Assembly: GCA_903905455.1 (NCBI GenBank)
Contig: CAIVGN010000075.1
Coordinates: 1-64,000, forward strand
Direction: 5' to 3'
From: an uncultured Archangium sp.
GTDB taxonomy: Bacteria > Myxococcota > Myxococcia > Myxococcales > Myxococcaceae
Length of the DNA: 64,000 nt
Part shown: one piece after another, positions 48,628 to 58,549 of the stretch
How the letters are laid out: every line of letters begins with the position of its first letter
How positions within the stretch are numbered: position 1 is the first letter of the stretch
Position numbers and translations under genes: made by a program
Notes under the pieces: model-generated
The model's database searches: none
What the model saw: only the letters and a program-made list of their open reading frames with translations
What the model was told of the DNA's origin: nothing

Positions 48628-50361
48628 TCACCACGCGGCGCGCACGCCGACATACCCGCCGACCTGCCAGCCAATGGTCTTCCCGTCGGGCTTGGTGGTG
48701 GTGCCGCCGTTGACGTGGAAGGTGAGGAACCGCCAGCTGACCTCGAAGTCCCCCAGCAGGCGCACCACGTCGATGGCGTTGCCCAGGGGGAGGTAGTTGA
48801 CGCCCAGCAGCACCCGCGTCTCGTGGGTGTCCACGAAGGCCACCGCGAGGGTCGGCCCGGCGCCCACGCGCAGGTTGGCGAGGTTGGGGTCGAGCAGCCG
48901 CACTTCGCCCGCCAGGCCCAGGGCGAGGTGGCCGAAGTAATACCGCGCGGTCAGCAGCGAGCCGATGGTGCGGTCGGGCGTGCCGGTGACGGTGGAGGCG
49001 AAGCGGCCCCACAGGCGCAGCTCGAAGCCCGAGGCCATGCCCTCGGCCGGGGCCGTGCCCCAGAAGCCGAGGTGCACCAGGCCCAGCACGCCCAACGAGA
49101 AGCCGGTGTCGACAGCCGCCAGGCCTCCGGCGATGAGCGCGCTGCCCGAGCCACGCTCGTGCGAGTCGTCGATGACGATCGCCTCGGCCTGCTGGCGGGC
49201 CTCGAAGAGGTGCTTCTCGGCGTCGATGCGGCCGCGCTCGGCCTGGGCCGCCTCGGCGACGGCCGCCTGGGCGATGGCCGGGCTGGAGCTGATGGCGTCG
49301 ACGGCCAGCTGCTTCTTGAGCGACTCCTCGTCCTTCGCGTGCTTGAGGTTCTCCTCGGCCAGCTTGACGAGGCGCTCCTTGGTGGTGCGCTGCTGGGAGA
49401 CCCTGGTGTCGCGCTCGGTGACGACGCGCTTCTCCTCGGCGTCCTGCTGCTTGCGCTCGGCGTCTTCCTTCGCCTGCTGCACCCGCTTCTCGGCGTCCTC
49501 CTTTTCCTTCGCCAGCATCGCCGCGGCCGCGAGCTTCTCGGCCTTTCGCTCCTGGTCGGCCTTGTCGGCGCGGTCGGCGGCGGCCTTTCGATCGCGGTCG
49601 CGCTCGTCGCGGGCGGCCTTCTCCATCTCCTCGCGTCGCTTCTGCTCTCCCTCGGCGAACTCCCGGGCCTGCCGGGTGCGCAGGGCCTCGGCGTCGACGA
49701 CCTGCTTCTGGCGCAGGGCCTCGGCCTCGGCGGCCGCCCGCGCCTGCTTCTCCACCTCGGCCTTCGCGGTCGCGGCGTCGGCCAGTTGCTTGAGCCGGAG
49801 GGCCTCGGCGGCCGTGACCGCGGCGGAGGCCGCGACGAGGCGCTCGCTCTCGGCCCGGGTGGTGGCCGCCTTCATCTCGTCGGTGGCGACGCGGTCCTTG
49901 CACTTCTGGAGCTGGGTCTGCGTCCACCGCGCGTAGCCCTGGTACTCCTGGAACAGGGCGTCGCGCCGCGTGGCCTGCACGGTGCGCTTCTGGGCCGCGA
50001 GGGTGAGCGCGGCGACCTCGATGTTGCACGACGCGTCGCCGGCGATGGCCGCCGCGCCGAAGCTGCGGGTCATGGGGTAGCTGCCGCCGTTGAAGGGCAG
50101 CAGCATGTCGCGAAGCCACTGGCCCTCGTCGAAGCCCACCTGGCGCTGGATGGTCGAGGTGAGCAACGCGGCGCACTCGAGGCGGGCCTGGTCGCAGGCC
50201 TCCCCCCGCTCAGCGCAGGTGGTGGCGGCCTTGGTGAACGTCTGCGCCATGACGCGGTCTTGCGCGATGGCGGCGACGAGCGGAGCGGTGTCGCGCACGC
50301 GGGGCGTTTCGCAGGGCTCCGCGCCGAGGCTGGCGGCGATGACGAGTGACGTCCACAGCAT
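48628..50361 (-). CDS. Coiled-coil protein with predicted C-terminal outer-membrane beta-barrel
   Basis: 577 aa. A signal peptide (MLWTSLVIAASLGAEP) and a Cys-containing N-terminal region are followed by a long Ala/Glu/Lys/Arg-rich coiled coil (about 165-385). The last 165 residues alternate hydrophobic and polar residues in barrel-like strands (FELRLWGRFASTVTG, LLTARYYFGHLALGLAGEV, GWQVGGYVGVRAAW) and end in Trp after an aromatic-containing strand. I infer a protein anchored in the outer membrane with a periplasmic helical arm. No family recognised. Forty bases upstream of YgiQ on the same strand. Confidence 0.7.
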   Translation of the reverse strand: MLWTSLVIAASLGAEPCETPRVRDTAPLVAAIAQDRVMAQTFTKAATTCAERGEACDQARLECAALLTSTIQRQVGFDEGQWLRDMLLPFNGGSYPMTRSFGAAAIAGDASCNIEVAALTLAAQKRTVQATRRDALFQEYQGYARWTQTQLQKCKDRVATDEMKAATTRAESERLVAASAAVTAAEALRLKQLADAATAKAEVEKQARAAAEAEALRQKQVVDAEALRTRQAREFAEGEQKRREEMEKAARDERDRDRKAAADRADKADQERKAEKLAAAAMLAKEKEDAEKRVQQAKEDAERKQQDAEEKRVVTERDTRVSQQRTTKERLVKLAEENLKHAKDEESLKKQLAVDAISSSPAIAQAAVAEAAQAERGRIDAEKHLFEARQQAEAIVIDDSHERGSGSALIAGGLAAVDTGFSLGVLGLVHLGFWGTAPAEGMASGFELRLWGRFASTVTGTPDRTIGSLLTARYYFGHLALGLAGEVRLLDPNLANLRVGAGPTLAVAFVDTHETRVLLGVNYLPLGNAIDVVRLLGDFEVSWRFLTFHVNGGTTTKPDGKTIGWQVGGYVGVRAAW

Positions 50362-50376
50362 GGGTGCGCTCCGGGC

Positions 50377-51375
50377 TTACGGATGGTCGAGGGTGAAGAC
50401 GCCGGGGATGCCGCCATCGGTCGTCTCGCGGTAGGCGAGCGACGGGCCGGTGATGCAGGTGTTGTACTGCTCCATCGACGTGGCCGTGGCGAGCATGCCG
50501 CCGGTGTACGTATAGGGCTGCGTCAGGTTGTCGCTCAGGTCGAACGAGAGATCGCACTCGCAGGCGCTGCCGGTCGCGGCGCAGGTGCCGGTCATGCCCG
50601 CGGGGAGCTGGCCGCTGACGTTCGAGCAGAGCGCGACGCAGGTCTGGCCGACGGCGGCGAAGTGGAAGTTGACCAGGCCCACCACGTTGCGGTGCACGTT
50701 GGTGCCGTCGAAGACGACCGCACCGGCGATGGCGCCGTTCTTCCCGGAGATGGTCGAGGTGCAGCCCAGCTGCGCCACCAGCCCCGAGAGCAGGGTGAAC
50801 GCGGAGTTGTCGATGCAGCCCGCCGAGTACATCCAGTTACCGATCTCGTTGCCCGCGCAGGGTGCCACCGGGCCACACGTGGTCATGAAGGTCAGCGGAA
50901 CGGTGGGCGGGAAGAGCGTGCCGCCGTCGACGCCGGGGGTGCCTGCGTCCAGGATCACCGGGCCCGCGTCGGGGCGCGAACCACCGCCACCGCCCGTCGC
51001 GCCGCCACCACCACCCGCAGCCCCGCCAGCGCCACCACCCGTGGCGCTCCCGCCGCCGGTGCCGGTGCCGCCGCCGGTCGCGCTGCCGCCACCGCCACCA
51101 CCCGCGCCGCCGCCCGTCACCGCGCCGCTGCCGCCGCCCGTCGAAGCGCCGCGGCAGATGCCGAACTCACACGCAGTGCCGGCGCCACACGACGCGCAGG
51201 CGTTGCCCTGCGATCCACACTCGGTCTGCACCTTGCCGTCGACGCAGGCGCCGGCCTCGGTGCAGCAGCCGGCACAGGACACCGGCGAGCACTTGGGAGC
51301 CGAGGTACCGCAGGCGAAGAAAGCGCCGCTCAGGGCGGAAGCGAAGACGAGGACCGACAGACGGGGGAAGTGCAT
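50377..51375 (-). CDS. Cys-rich, Gly-linker lipoprotein
   Basis: 332 aa. The signal ends near FFACGT, probably lipidated at the Cys. A small module with ten or so cysteines (CSPVSCAGCC, CGSQGNACASCGAG, CEFGICRG) is of a type repeated in many myxobacterial surface proteins. A Gly/Thr/Ser linker (GGGTGTGGGS units, about residues 78-132) leads to a C-terminal domain (about 160-332) with six more cysteines (TTCGPVAPC, CVALCSNVSG, CECDLSFDLSD). Secreted; function unknown. 15 bases ahead of the coiled-coil barrel gene. Confidence 0.8.
   Translation of the reverse strand: MHFPRLSVLVFASALSGAFFACGTSAPKCSPVSCAGCCTEAGACVDGKVQTECGSQGNACASCGAGTACEFGICRGASTGGGSGAVTGGGAGGGGGGSATGGGTGTGGGSATGGGAGGAAGGGGGATGGGGGSRPDAGPVILDAGTPGVDGGTLFPPTVPLTFMTTCGPVAPCAGNEIGNWMYSAGCIDNSAFTLLSGLVAQLGCTSTISGKNGAIAGAVVFDGTNVHRNVVGLVNFHFAAVGQTCVALCSNVSGQLPAGMTGTCAATGSACECDLSFDLSDNLTQPYTYTGGMLATATSMEQYNTCITGPSLAYRETTDGGIPGVFTLDHP
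50980..51145 (-). repeat. Gly-rich linker coding repeat
   Basis: Irregular repeats of GGTGGCGGC-type codons encode GGGxGGG/TGGGS units in the Cys-rich lipoprotein. It is a low-complexity spacer; slipped-strand length changes between strains would be expected. Boundaries are approximate. Confidence 0.75.
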
Positions 51376-51470
51376 TGCGACTCCAGGGGAAGACGAGGCC
51401 GGGGCCGCCTCGGAAGGCGCGCAGCTTCCCCCGGAATGCGTGGAACGGAAAGCGTAAGGTCTTTGGCCAC

Positions 51471-53603
51471 ATGTTGACTCTTGGCACCGCGCCGCCGCAG
51501 CAGCTGGATCTCAAGGCCCTCAGCACCCACGGCTTCATCCTCGGCATGACGGGCTCGGGGAAGACCGGACTGTGCGTGGTGCTCGTCGAGGAGCTGCTGC
51601 GCGCCGGGGTGCCGGTGATCGCCGTCGACAGCAAGGGCGACCTGGCCACGCTGTTGCTCAACTTCGACTCCAGCGATCCCGGGGTGTCGACGTGGGGCAC
51701 GCCGGAGTCGGGGCCGCGCATCGACCAGGCCCTGGGCGCGCTGGGGCTGACCAGGGAGGCCTTCGCCGCCTGGCGCGCGAGCTACGAGCCGAGGCTCTAC
51801 ACCCCGGGCTCTTCGCTGGGGCTGCCGCTCGACCTGCTGGGCAGCCTCGCGCCCCCGGCCGACGCCAGCGCCGAAGGACTCGCCGAGGCCGCCGATGGCG
51901 CGGCGCGCAGCCTGCTGGGGTTGCTGGGCCTCGAGGCCGATCCGCTCACCTCGCGGGAATACCTGCTGCTGGTGCAGTTGCTCACCGGCGCCTGGGCCGA
52001 GGGCAAGACGCCCACCCTGGCGGAGCTCGTCAAGCAGGTCGCGACGCCACCCTTCGCCACGGTGGGGGCGCTGTCGCTCGAAGACTTTTTCCCCCAGCGC
52101 GATCGCCAGGGGCTGATGGTGCGGCTCAACGGGCTGCTCGCCTCGCCGAAGTTCGCGGCCTGGCGCCAGGGGGAGCCGCTCGATCCCGCGCGCCTGCTGC
52201 GCTCCCCCGAGGGCAAGCCGCGCCTGTCGATCTACTCGGTGGCCCACCTCTCGGACGAGGAGCGCCTCTTCGCGGTCGCGCAGTTGCTCGAGCGGACCCA
52301 GTCGTGGATGCGCAAGCAGGGCGGCTCGAGCACGGTGCGCGCGGTGCTGCTGATCGACGAGATCTTCGGCTACTTCCCGCCGGCGCCTTCGAACCCGCCC
52401 ACCAAGCCGCCGCTGCTCGGGCTGCTCAAGCAGGCGCGCGCCTTCGGGGTCTCGGTGGTGCTGGCCACCCAGAACCCGATCGATCTCGACTACCGGGGCC
52501 TCTCGAACATCGGCACCTGGATGGTGGGGCGGCTCCAGTCGGAGCAGGACAAGGCCCGCATTCGCGACGCGCTGCTCTCGGCGGCGGCGGCCAGTGGGCT
52601 CACGGCCTCGCAGCTCGACACGCTGCTCTCGACCCTGGCCCCGCGAAAGTTCCTGCTGCACTCGGTGCACCAGCCGCAGCCCGCGGTCTTCACCACGCGC
52701 GACACGGTGACGGTGCTGCGGGGGCCCTTCAGCGCGGACGAACTGCGCCAGGTGACCGCGCCCATGAAGCTCGGCCTCGCCGCCCCGGTGGCCGCGGCGC
52801 CCGTGAGCGCCGGCGTGACCGGCACCCTCGACCCGGAGCTGGGGCCGGTGTTCGAGATCGATCAAGGCACCGCCCTGCCCTACCTGCTGCTCAAGTTCGG
52901 CGTGCGCTACCGGCTGGGCACCACGGTCAGTGAAGAGACGGTGCACGAGCTCGCCTTCCCGCTCGAGGGCGTGACCTCCGGGGCCGAGGCGCTCGAGGGC
53001 GCGCCGCTGTCGGTCAAGGGCGTCGGGTTCCAGGCCACCTTGCCCGCGGGCGTGACCTTGTCCGCGTTCCCCCCGTGGCTCAGCGGGCTCAAGGCCGCGA
53101 AGCTGATGGCCCAGCTGAAGGAGCGCCTGCCGTCCAAGCTGGAGACGAAGCTGACGCAAGACCCGGTGACCAAGCTGATCTCCGGGCCCACCGAGACGCC
53201 CGAGGCCTTCGCGGCGCGGGTGGTGGAGAAGCAGGGCGTCTCGAAGGATCGGCTCAAGGTGATGCGCGACCTCGAGAAGCGCCGCGTCGACTTCGCCCAG
53301 GCCGAGAAGGAGCTGTCGGCGCGCAAGGCGGAGAAGTGGCTCAACGTGGGCGCCGGCGTGCTCGGGCTGTTCTCCGGCAAGCGCTCGTCGCTCAGCGGCG
53401 TGGGCCGGGCGTTGACCAGCAACCGGCAGCAAGGCGGCAGCGAGGCAAAGCTGGAAGACCTTGCGCTGGAGATCCAACAACTCGAGAAGACCCTCGCCTC
53501 GCAGGAGGACGTCGACGCGCGCCGCTTCACCGAGCAGGTGTGCGTGCCGCGGCCCGCAGACGTGCAGGTGCTGCGGCTCGCGTTCGCGTGGATCGTCCCG
53601 TAG
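51471..53603 (+). CDS. HerA/FtsK-superfamily ATPase
   Basis: 710 aa from ATG at 51471; the Shine-Dalgarno is weak (AAGG). Walker A GMTGSGKT at 25-32, AVDSKGDLATLL typical of HerA-like proteins, Walker B LLIDEIFGYFP at about 285-295 and sensor segment VVLATQNPIDLD are present. The last 230 residues are divergent, with coiled coil (RLKVMRDLEKRRVDFAQAEK, KLEDLALEIQQLEKTLASQ). Related ATPases move DNA or remodel ends, but no NurA-type nuclease is beside it. Its stop directly abuts the stop of the epimerase gene. Confidence 0.85.
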   Translation: MLTLGTAPPQQLDLKALSTHGFILGMTGSGKTGLCVVLVEELLRAGVPVIAVDSKGDLATLLLNFDSSDPGVSTWGTPESGPRIDQALGALGLTREAFAAWRASYEPRLYTPGSSLGLPLDLLGSLAPPADASAEGLAEAADGAARSLLGLLGLEADPLTSREYLLLVQLLTGAWAEGKTPTLAELVKQVATPPFATVGALSLEDFFPQRDRQGLMVRLNGLLASPKFAAWRQGEPLDPARLLRSPEGKPRLSIYSVAHLSDEERLFAVAQLLERTQSWMRKQGGSSTVRAVLLIDEIFGYFPPAPSNPPTKPPLLGLLKQARAFGVSVVLATQNPIDLDYRGLSNIGTWMVGRLQSEQDKARIRDALLSAAAASGLTASQLDTLLSTLAPRKFLLHSVHQPQPAVFTTRDTVTVLRGPFSADELRQVTAPMKLGLAAPVAAAPVSAGVTGTLDPELGPVFEIDQGTALPYLLLKFGVRYRLGTTVSEETVHELAFPLEGVTSGAEALEGAPLSVKGVGFQATLPAGVTLSAFPPWLSGLKAAKLMAQLKERLPSKLETKLTQDPVTKLISGPTETPEAFAARVVEKQGVSKDRLKVMRDLEKRRVDFAQAEKELSARKAEKWLNVGAGVLGLFSGKRSSLSGVGRALTSNRQQGGSEAKLEDLALEIQQLEKTLASQEDVDARRFTEQVCVPRPADVQVLRLAFAWIVP

Positions 53604-54527
53604 TCAGCGGTGTTCGCGGTACCAGGCGATGGTCTGGGCCATGCCGCGCTCGACGTCGAACTGGGGGGACCAGCCGAGCACCTGCTTCGCCTTGCCGTTG
53701 GCCAACACGCTGCGGCGCTGTTCCCCGAGGCGCTCGGGGGCGTGCTTCGCCGGCGTGGCGATGCCGAGATTCTTCGCCAGCAGCGCGTAGACCTGGTTCA
53801 CGTCGGTCTCGGTGGAGGTGCAGATGTTCACCCCGCCGCAGTACTCGGTGGTGAGCGCTTTCACGTTCGCGGCCACCACGTCACCGACGTACACGAAGTC
53901 CCGGGTCTGCCCGCCGTCGCCGAAGATGGTGCAGCCCTCACCGCGCAGGAGGCGCTCGGCGAAGATGGCCACCACGCCGGCCTCCCCGTGGAGGTTCTGG
54001 CGCGGCCCGTAGACGTTCGCGTAGCGCAGGGCCACGTAGTGCAGGCCGTACATGGCGCGGAAGCACGAGAGGTAGAGCTCACCTGAGAACTTCGAGACCG
54101 CGTAGGGCGAGACGCCCGCGGGGGGCTCGGTCTCCGGGGTGGGCAACACCGCCGAGTCGCCGTACATCGACCCGCCCGAGGCCGCGTACACCACGCGCTT
54201 CAAGGCCCCGCCCCGCCGCCCGGCCTCGACCATGTTGAGCGTGCCGCCGATGTTGGTGTCGGCGTCGAAGCGCACGTCAGTGACCGACTTGCGCACGTCG
54301 ATCTGCGCGCCGTGGAGGCTCAGGACCTCGGGCTGGAACGCCTCGACCACCTTCGCCGCCGCCTCGCCGCGGAGATCGAGCTCGTGGAACGTCGCCTTCG
54401 GGTTGAGGTTCTTGCGATCGCCCGTGGAGAGGTTGTCGACGATCACCACCTCGTGCCCCAGGGCCAGGTAGGCGTCGACGATCTGCGACGCGATGAAGCC
54501 AGCTCCACCAGTGACGACGATCTTCAT
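53604..54527 (-). CDS. NAD-dependent nucleotide-sugar epimerase (extended SDR)
   Basis: 307 aa from ATG at 54525-54527. NAD motif GGAGFIAS at 7-14 and catalytic YAVSK (Tyr142, Lys146) with Ser upstream in YAASGGSMYGD fit UDP-glucose 4-epimerase-type SDRs; NVYGPRQNLHGEAGVVAIF is close to GalE-like and dTDP-sugar epimerases. The exact sugar is unknown. It is the last gene of the nucleotide-sugar operon, its ATG overlapping the stop of the TviC-like gene. Confidence 0.9.
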   Translation of the reverse strand: MKIVVTGGAGFIASQIVDAYLALGHEVVIVDNLSTGDRKNLNPKATFHELDLRGEAAAKVVEAFQPEVLSLHGAQIDVRKSVTDVRFDADTNIGGTLNMVEAGRRGGALKRVVYAASGGSMYGDSAVLPTPETEPPAGVSPYAVSKFSGELYLSCFRAMYGLHYVALRYANVYGPRQNLHGEAGVVAIFAERLLRGEGCTIFGDGGQTRDFVYVGDVVAANVKALTTEYCGGVNICTSTETDVNQVYALLAKNLGIATPAKHAPERLGEQRRSVLANGKAKQVLGWSPQFDVERGMAQTIAWYREHR

Positions 54528-55518
54528 GACGGGTTCTCCACTGCGTAGGCGACGGTCTCGTCCATGCCCTGCGAGACGGTGTGCGTCGGGGCGTAGCCGA
54601 GCTTCTCTTTCGCGCGGCTGATGTCGGCCTGCGAGTCCTTGATGTCGCCGGGGCGGAAGGGCTGGAACACGGGCTCGAGCTTCGCGAGCTCGGGGCGGCT
54701 GCCGGCGAGGCGCTCGCGGATCATCGTGTACAGCTCGAGCAGGCTGGTCTTGCCGCCGACGGCCACGTTGTAGACGGCGTCGGTCGCGCCGGGCACCTGC
54801 GTGAGCGCGGCCTTCAAGTTGGCCTGCACCGCGTTGGCCACGAAGCAGAAGTCGCGGCTGGTGCTGCCATCGCCGTTGACCCGGCACGGCTCGCCCTGCT
54901 GCAGCGAGGCCATCCACTTGGGGATCACCGCCGCATAGGCGCCGTTGGGGTCCTGCCGCGGGCCGAAGACGTTGAAGTACCGCAGGCCGATGGTCTCGAG
55001 CCCGTAGCTGAGCTGGAAGACGCGCGCGTAGACCTCGTTGATGTGCTTGGTGGCCGCGTAGGGCGAGAGCACCCGGCCCACCCGGGACTCCACCTTGGGC
55101 AGCGTGGGCTCGTCGCCGTACACCGAGCTCGAAGACGCATAGACGAAGCGCTTCACCTTCGCGTCGCGGGCGGCGAGCAGCATGTTCATGAAGCCGTCGA
55201 CGTTGGCGCGGTGGCTGTCGAGGGGGTGGGCGATGCTGCGGGGCACGCTCCCGAGGGCCGCCTGGTGCAGCACCCAGTCGACACCGACGCAGGCGCGCTG
55301 GCAGGTCTCGAGCGAGGTGATGTCGCCATGAATGAAGGTGAAGCGCTCGGCCGCCCCCGGCCCCGCGCGGCATAGGGCGGCGTCGAGGTTGCGCTGGTAG
55401 CCCGTCACCAGGCTGTCGAGGACCACCACCTTCTGCCCTTCGCGCAGCAACGTCTCCACCAGGTTCGAGCCGATGAAGCCCGCGCCGCCGGTGACCAGCC
55501 AGGTGCCGTGGGCGTCCA

Positions 55519-55519
<1 letters not shown>
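54524..55519 (-). CDS. tviC: TviC/WbpP-type UDP-N-acetylhexosamine 4-epimerase
   Basis: 331 aa. NAD motif GGAGFIGS at 11-18, SSSSVYGDEPTLPKVE, Tyr154 and Lys158 in YAATK, and the run RYFNVFGPRQDPNGAYAAVI followed by GDGSTSRDFCF are close to WbpP and TviC, the class 3 epimerases that prefer N-acetylated UDP sugars and act on UDP-GlcNAc/GalNAc or their uronic acids. It overlaps the upstream dehydrogenase and downstream epimerase genes by ATGA junctions. Confidence 0.9.
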
Positions 55520-56802
<1,283 letters not shown>

Positions 56803-56839
56803 GAGGGACCCTTAGTTGAGGCTCGAGCGCGAATAGCCA

Positions 56840-56882
56840 AAAAAGCCAACGCCGTCACGAAGCCGCACGCGGCTCTTCAGTG
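56840..56882 (-). terminator. Candidate terminator after the DUF1501 gene
   Basis: On the minus strand AGCCG CGTG CGGCT (a 5-bp stem, 4-base loop) is followed 13 bases later by TTTTTT between GGC triplets. The distance is longer than usual, so it is a modest candidate. If real, it separates DUF1592-DUF1501 from the sugar operon. Confidence 0.35.
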
Positions 56883-56902
56883 CCCGGCGCCGCGAGGGTC
56901 GT

Positions 56903-58549
56903 TCAGGGTTTCTTGATGAAGCCCAATGAAGGCTGGTTGTTGCGGCCCTTGCCGGTGGGGTTGAGGCCGGTCAATTCGAGGGCGGTGGCGTAGACGTGGC
57001 CGGCGTTGGGCACGACGCTGTTGGCGCTCTTGGTGCCGGTGAGCACGCCGGTCGCCGCGTTGTAGGCGGGGTCCAGGGTGCCGTCGGGCATCACCGGGAT
57101 GCCCTCGAGGCTGCTGGTGCCTACGCGGCCGTACTGGCGATCTCCCTGCACGTTGCCGCCGAGGAAGGCGACGGAGTTCACCTTCCAGTGCTGGCAGACG
57201 TCCTGCTCCATGATCTTGGTGTACTTGGTGGCGTCGGGGTCCGTGGTCGCGAGGATCGAGGCGACGTCGCCCTGGATGGTGCGCCCCATCTCGGATGCCA
57301 GGACGATGGTGGTCAGGTCCCAGTACGACTTGCCGCTGGTGCCGTACTGCGTGGTCTTGAGCTTGTTGACGAAGACCTTGAGCGGGTTCCACAGGTCGCG
57401 GCGCAGGCTGGCGAGCTGGTCGTCCTGCCCGCGGTTGGTGAAGACGCTGTCACGGCCCTTGTGGGTGTCGAAGCCGCGGATCTGCCGATTCTCGATCCAG
57501 AAGGCGACCGACAGGCCCTTGGTCATCAACTCGTAGGCCATGAGGGCCTGCACGTTGGTCATCGGGCTGTCCTTCGAGCGGGCCGGGTTGCCGTTGACCG
57601 AGGTCGAGTTGGTCGCCTCGTCGTTGGCCGTGACCCCGAACTCCGCGCGCAGGTTCATGTCGGTGAAGAGCGTGGCCGGGTTGACCACCAGGCCCGTGCC
57701 CGAGGTGAGCTGCTTGTAGATGCCCACCGCGGAGCTGAAGGCGGCCACCGACTCGCCGTTGTGGTCGGCGATGAAGTTCTGGTGGAGGTTGTCCACGAAG
57801 GTACGGATGCGCGCGCTGCGGGCGCCGGCGGTGACGTTGCCCAGCTGCGAGAGCCGGTTGCGCATCTCCGAGGGCGTGCGGCCGTAGACGGTGTGCGCGT
57901 AGGTCGGGCCGAGCTTCTCGTAGAAGCCGGTGCCTTCGGGGTAGTTGGCCTCTTCGAGCTCGCCGTCGGACAGCCAGCGGTGCCAGCTCACGTTGGCCAG
58001 CGGGTAGTTCGCGCCGTAGGCCTCGCTGAAGGCCTGCATCAACGAGCGCTCATTGCTCGCGCGCTGCGCGGTGAGGGCCGCGTAGCTGGCGTACTTGCCG
58101 TAGTGGTAGTCCCACCGGCCGCCGGAGTGGAAGGTGTTGCCCGCGTGCGACGAGAGCACCGCCATGTCGGGGAACAGGTCCAGGCCGTCCTGCGCGAGGT
58201 ACCCGTAGGTGATGTTGCCCTGCGTCCTCGGCGCGAAGTGCGCGGCGTCGAGGCCGTAGGTCTTGGGGCGGTAGAACTGGTTCGACCACGCGGGGTTGGG
58301 GTTGAGCGTGCCCGCGGGGATGGTCATCGTCGCGTGGTTGGGCGTGTCGATGGGGCTGAGCATCGAGTAGCTGTCCCAGCCGCCTTCCTGGAACCACATC
58401 ACCAGGAACCGGGGCTCCATGGCCTGGGCCACGGCGTCGGCGATGCCCAGGGACTTCGCGGTGCCCGGCACGCCGAACCGACGGAAGAACCCGAGCCAGT
58501 CGGCGACGCCGATCGCGGCCGCGCCCTTGAGGACTGAACGACGCTTCAT
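56903..58549 (-). CDS. DUF1501 family secreted protein with Tat signal
   Basis: 548 aa from ATG at 58547-58549. The N-terminus MKRRSVLKGAAAIGVADWLG is a twin-arginine signal (RRSVLK). The body fits DUF1501, an alkaline-phosphatase-like fold of sulfatase type: FLVMWFQEGGWDSYSML, DMAVLSSHAGNTFHSGGRWD, GFDTHKG, IVLASEMGRTIQGD, PNAGHVYATALELTG. Asp/His residues typical of metal binding are present. Such proteins are common in Planctomycetes and myxobacteria beside DUF1592-type cytochromes, with unknown substrate. Coupled to the gene upstream by an ATGA overlap. Confidence 0.85.
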   Translation of the reverse strand: MKRRSVLKGAAAIGVADWLGFFRRFGVPGTAKSLGIADAVAQAMEPRFLVMWFQEGGWDSYSMLSPIDTPNHATMTIPAGTLNPNPAWSNQFYRPKTYGLDAAHFAPRTQGNITYGYLAQDGLDLFPDMAVLSSHAGNTFHSGGRWDYHYGKYASYAALTAQRASNERSLMQAFSEAYGANYPLANVSWHRWLSDGELEEANYPEGTGFYEKLGPTYAHTVYGRTPSEMRNRLSQLGNVTAGARSARIRTFVDNLHQNFIADHNGESVAAFSSAVGIYKQLTSGTGLVVNPATLFTDMNLRAEFGVTANDEATNSTSVNGNPARSKDSPMTNVQALMAYELMTKGLSVAFWIENRQIRGFDTHKGRDSVFTNRGQDDQLASLRRDLWNPLKVFVNKLKTTQYGTSGKSYWDLTTIVLASEMGRTIQGDVASILATTDPDATKYTKIMEQDVCQHWKVNSVAFLGGNVQGDRQYGRVGTSSLEGIPVMPDGTLDPAYNAATGVLTGTKSANSVVPNAGHVYATALELTGLNPTGKGRNNQPSLGFIKKP

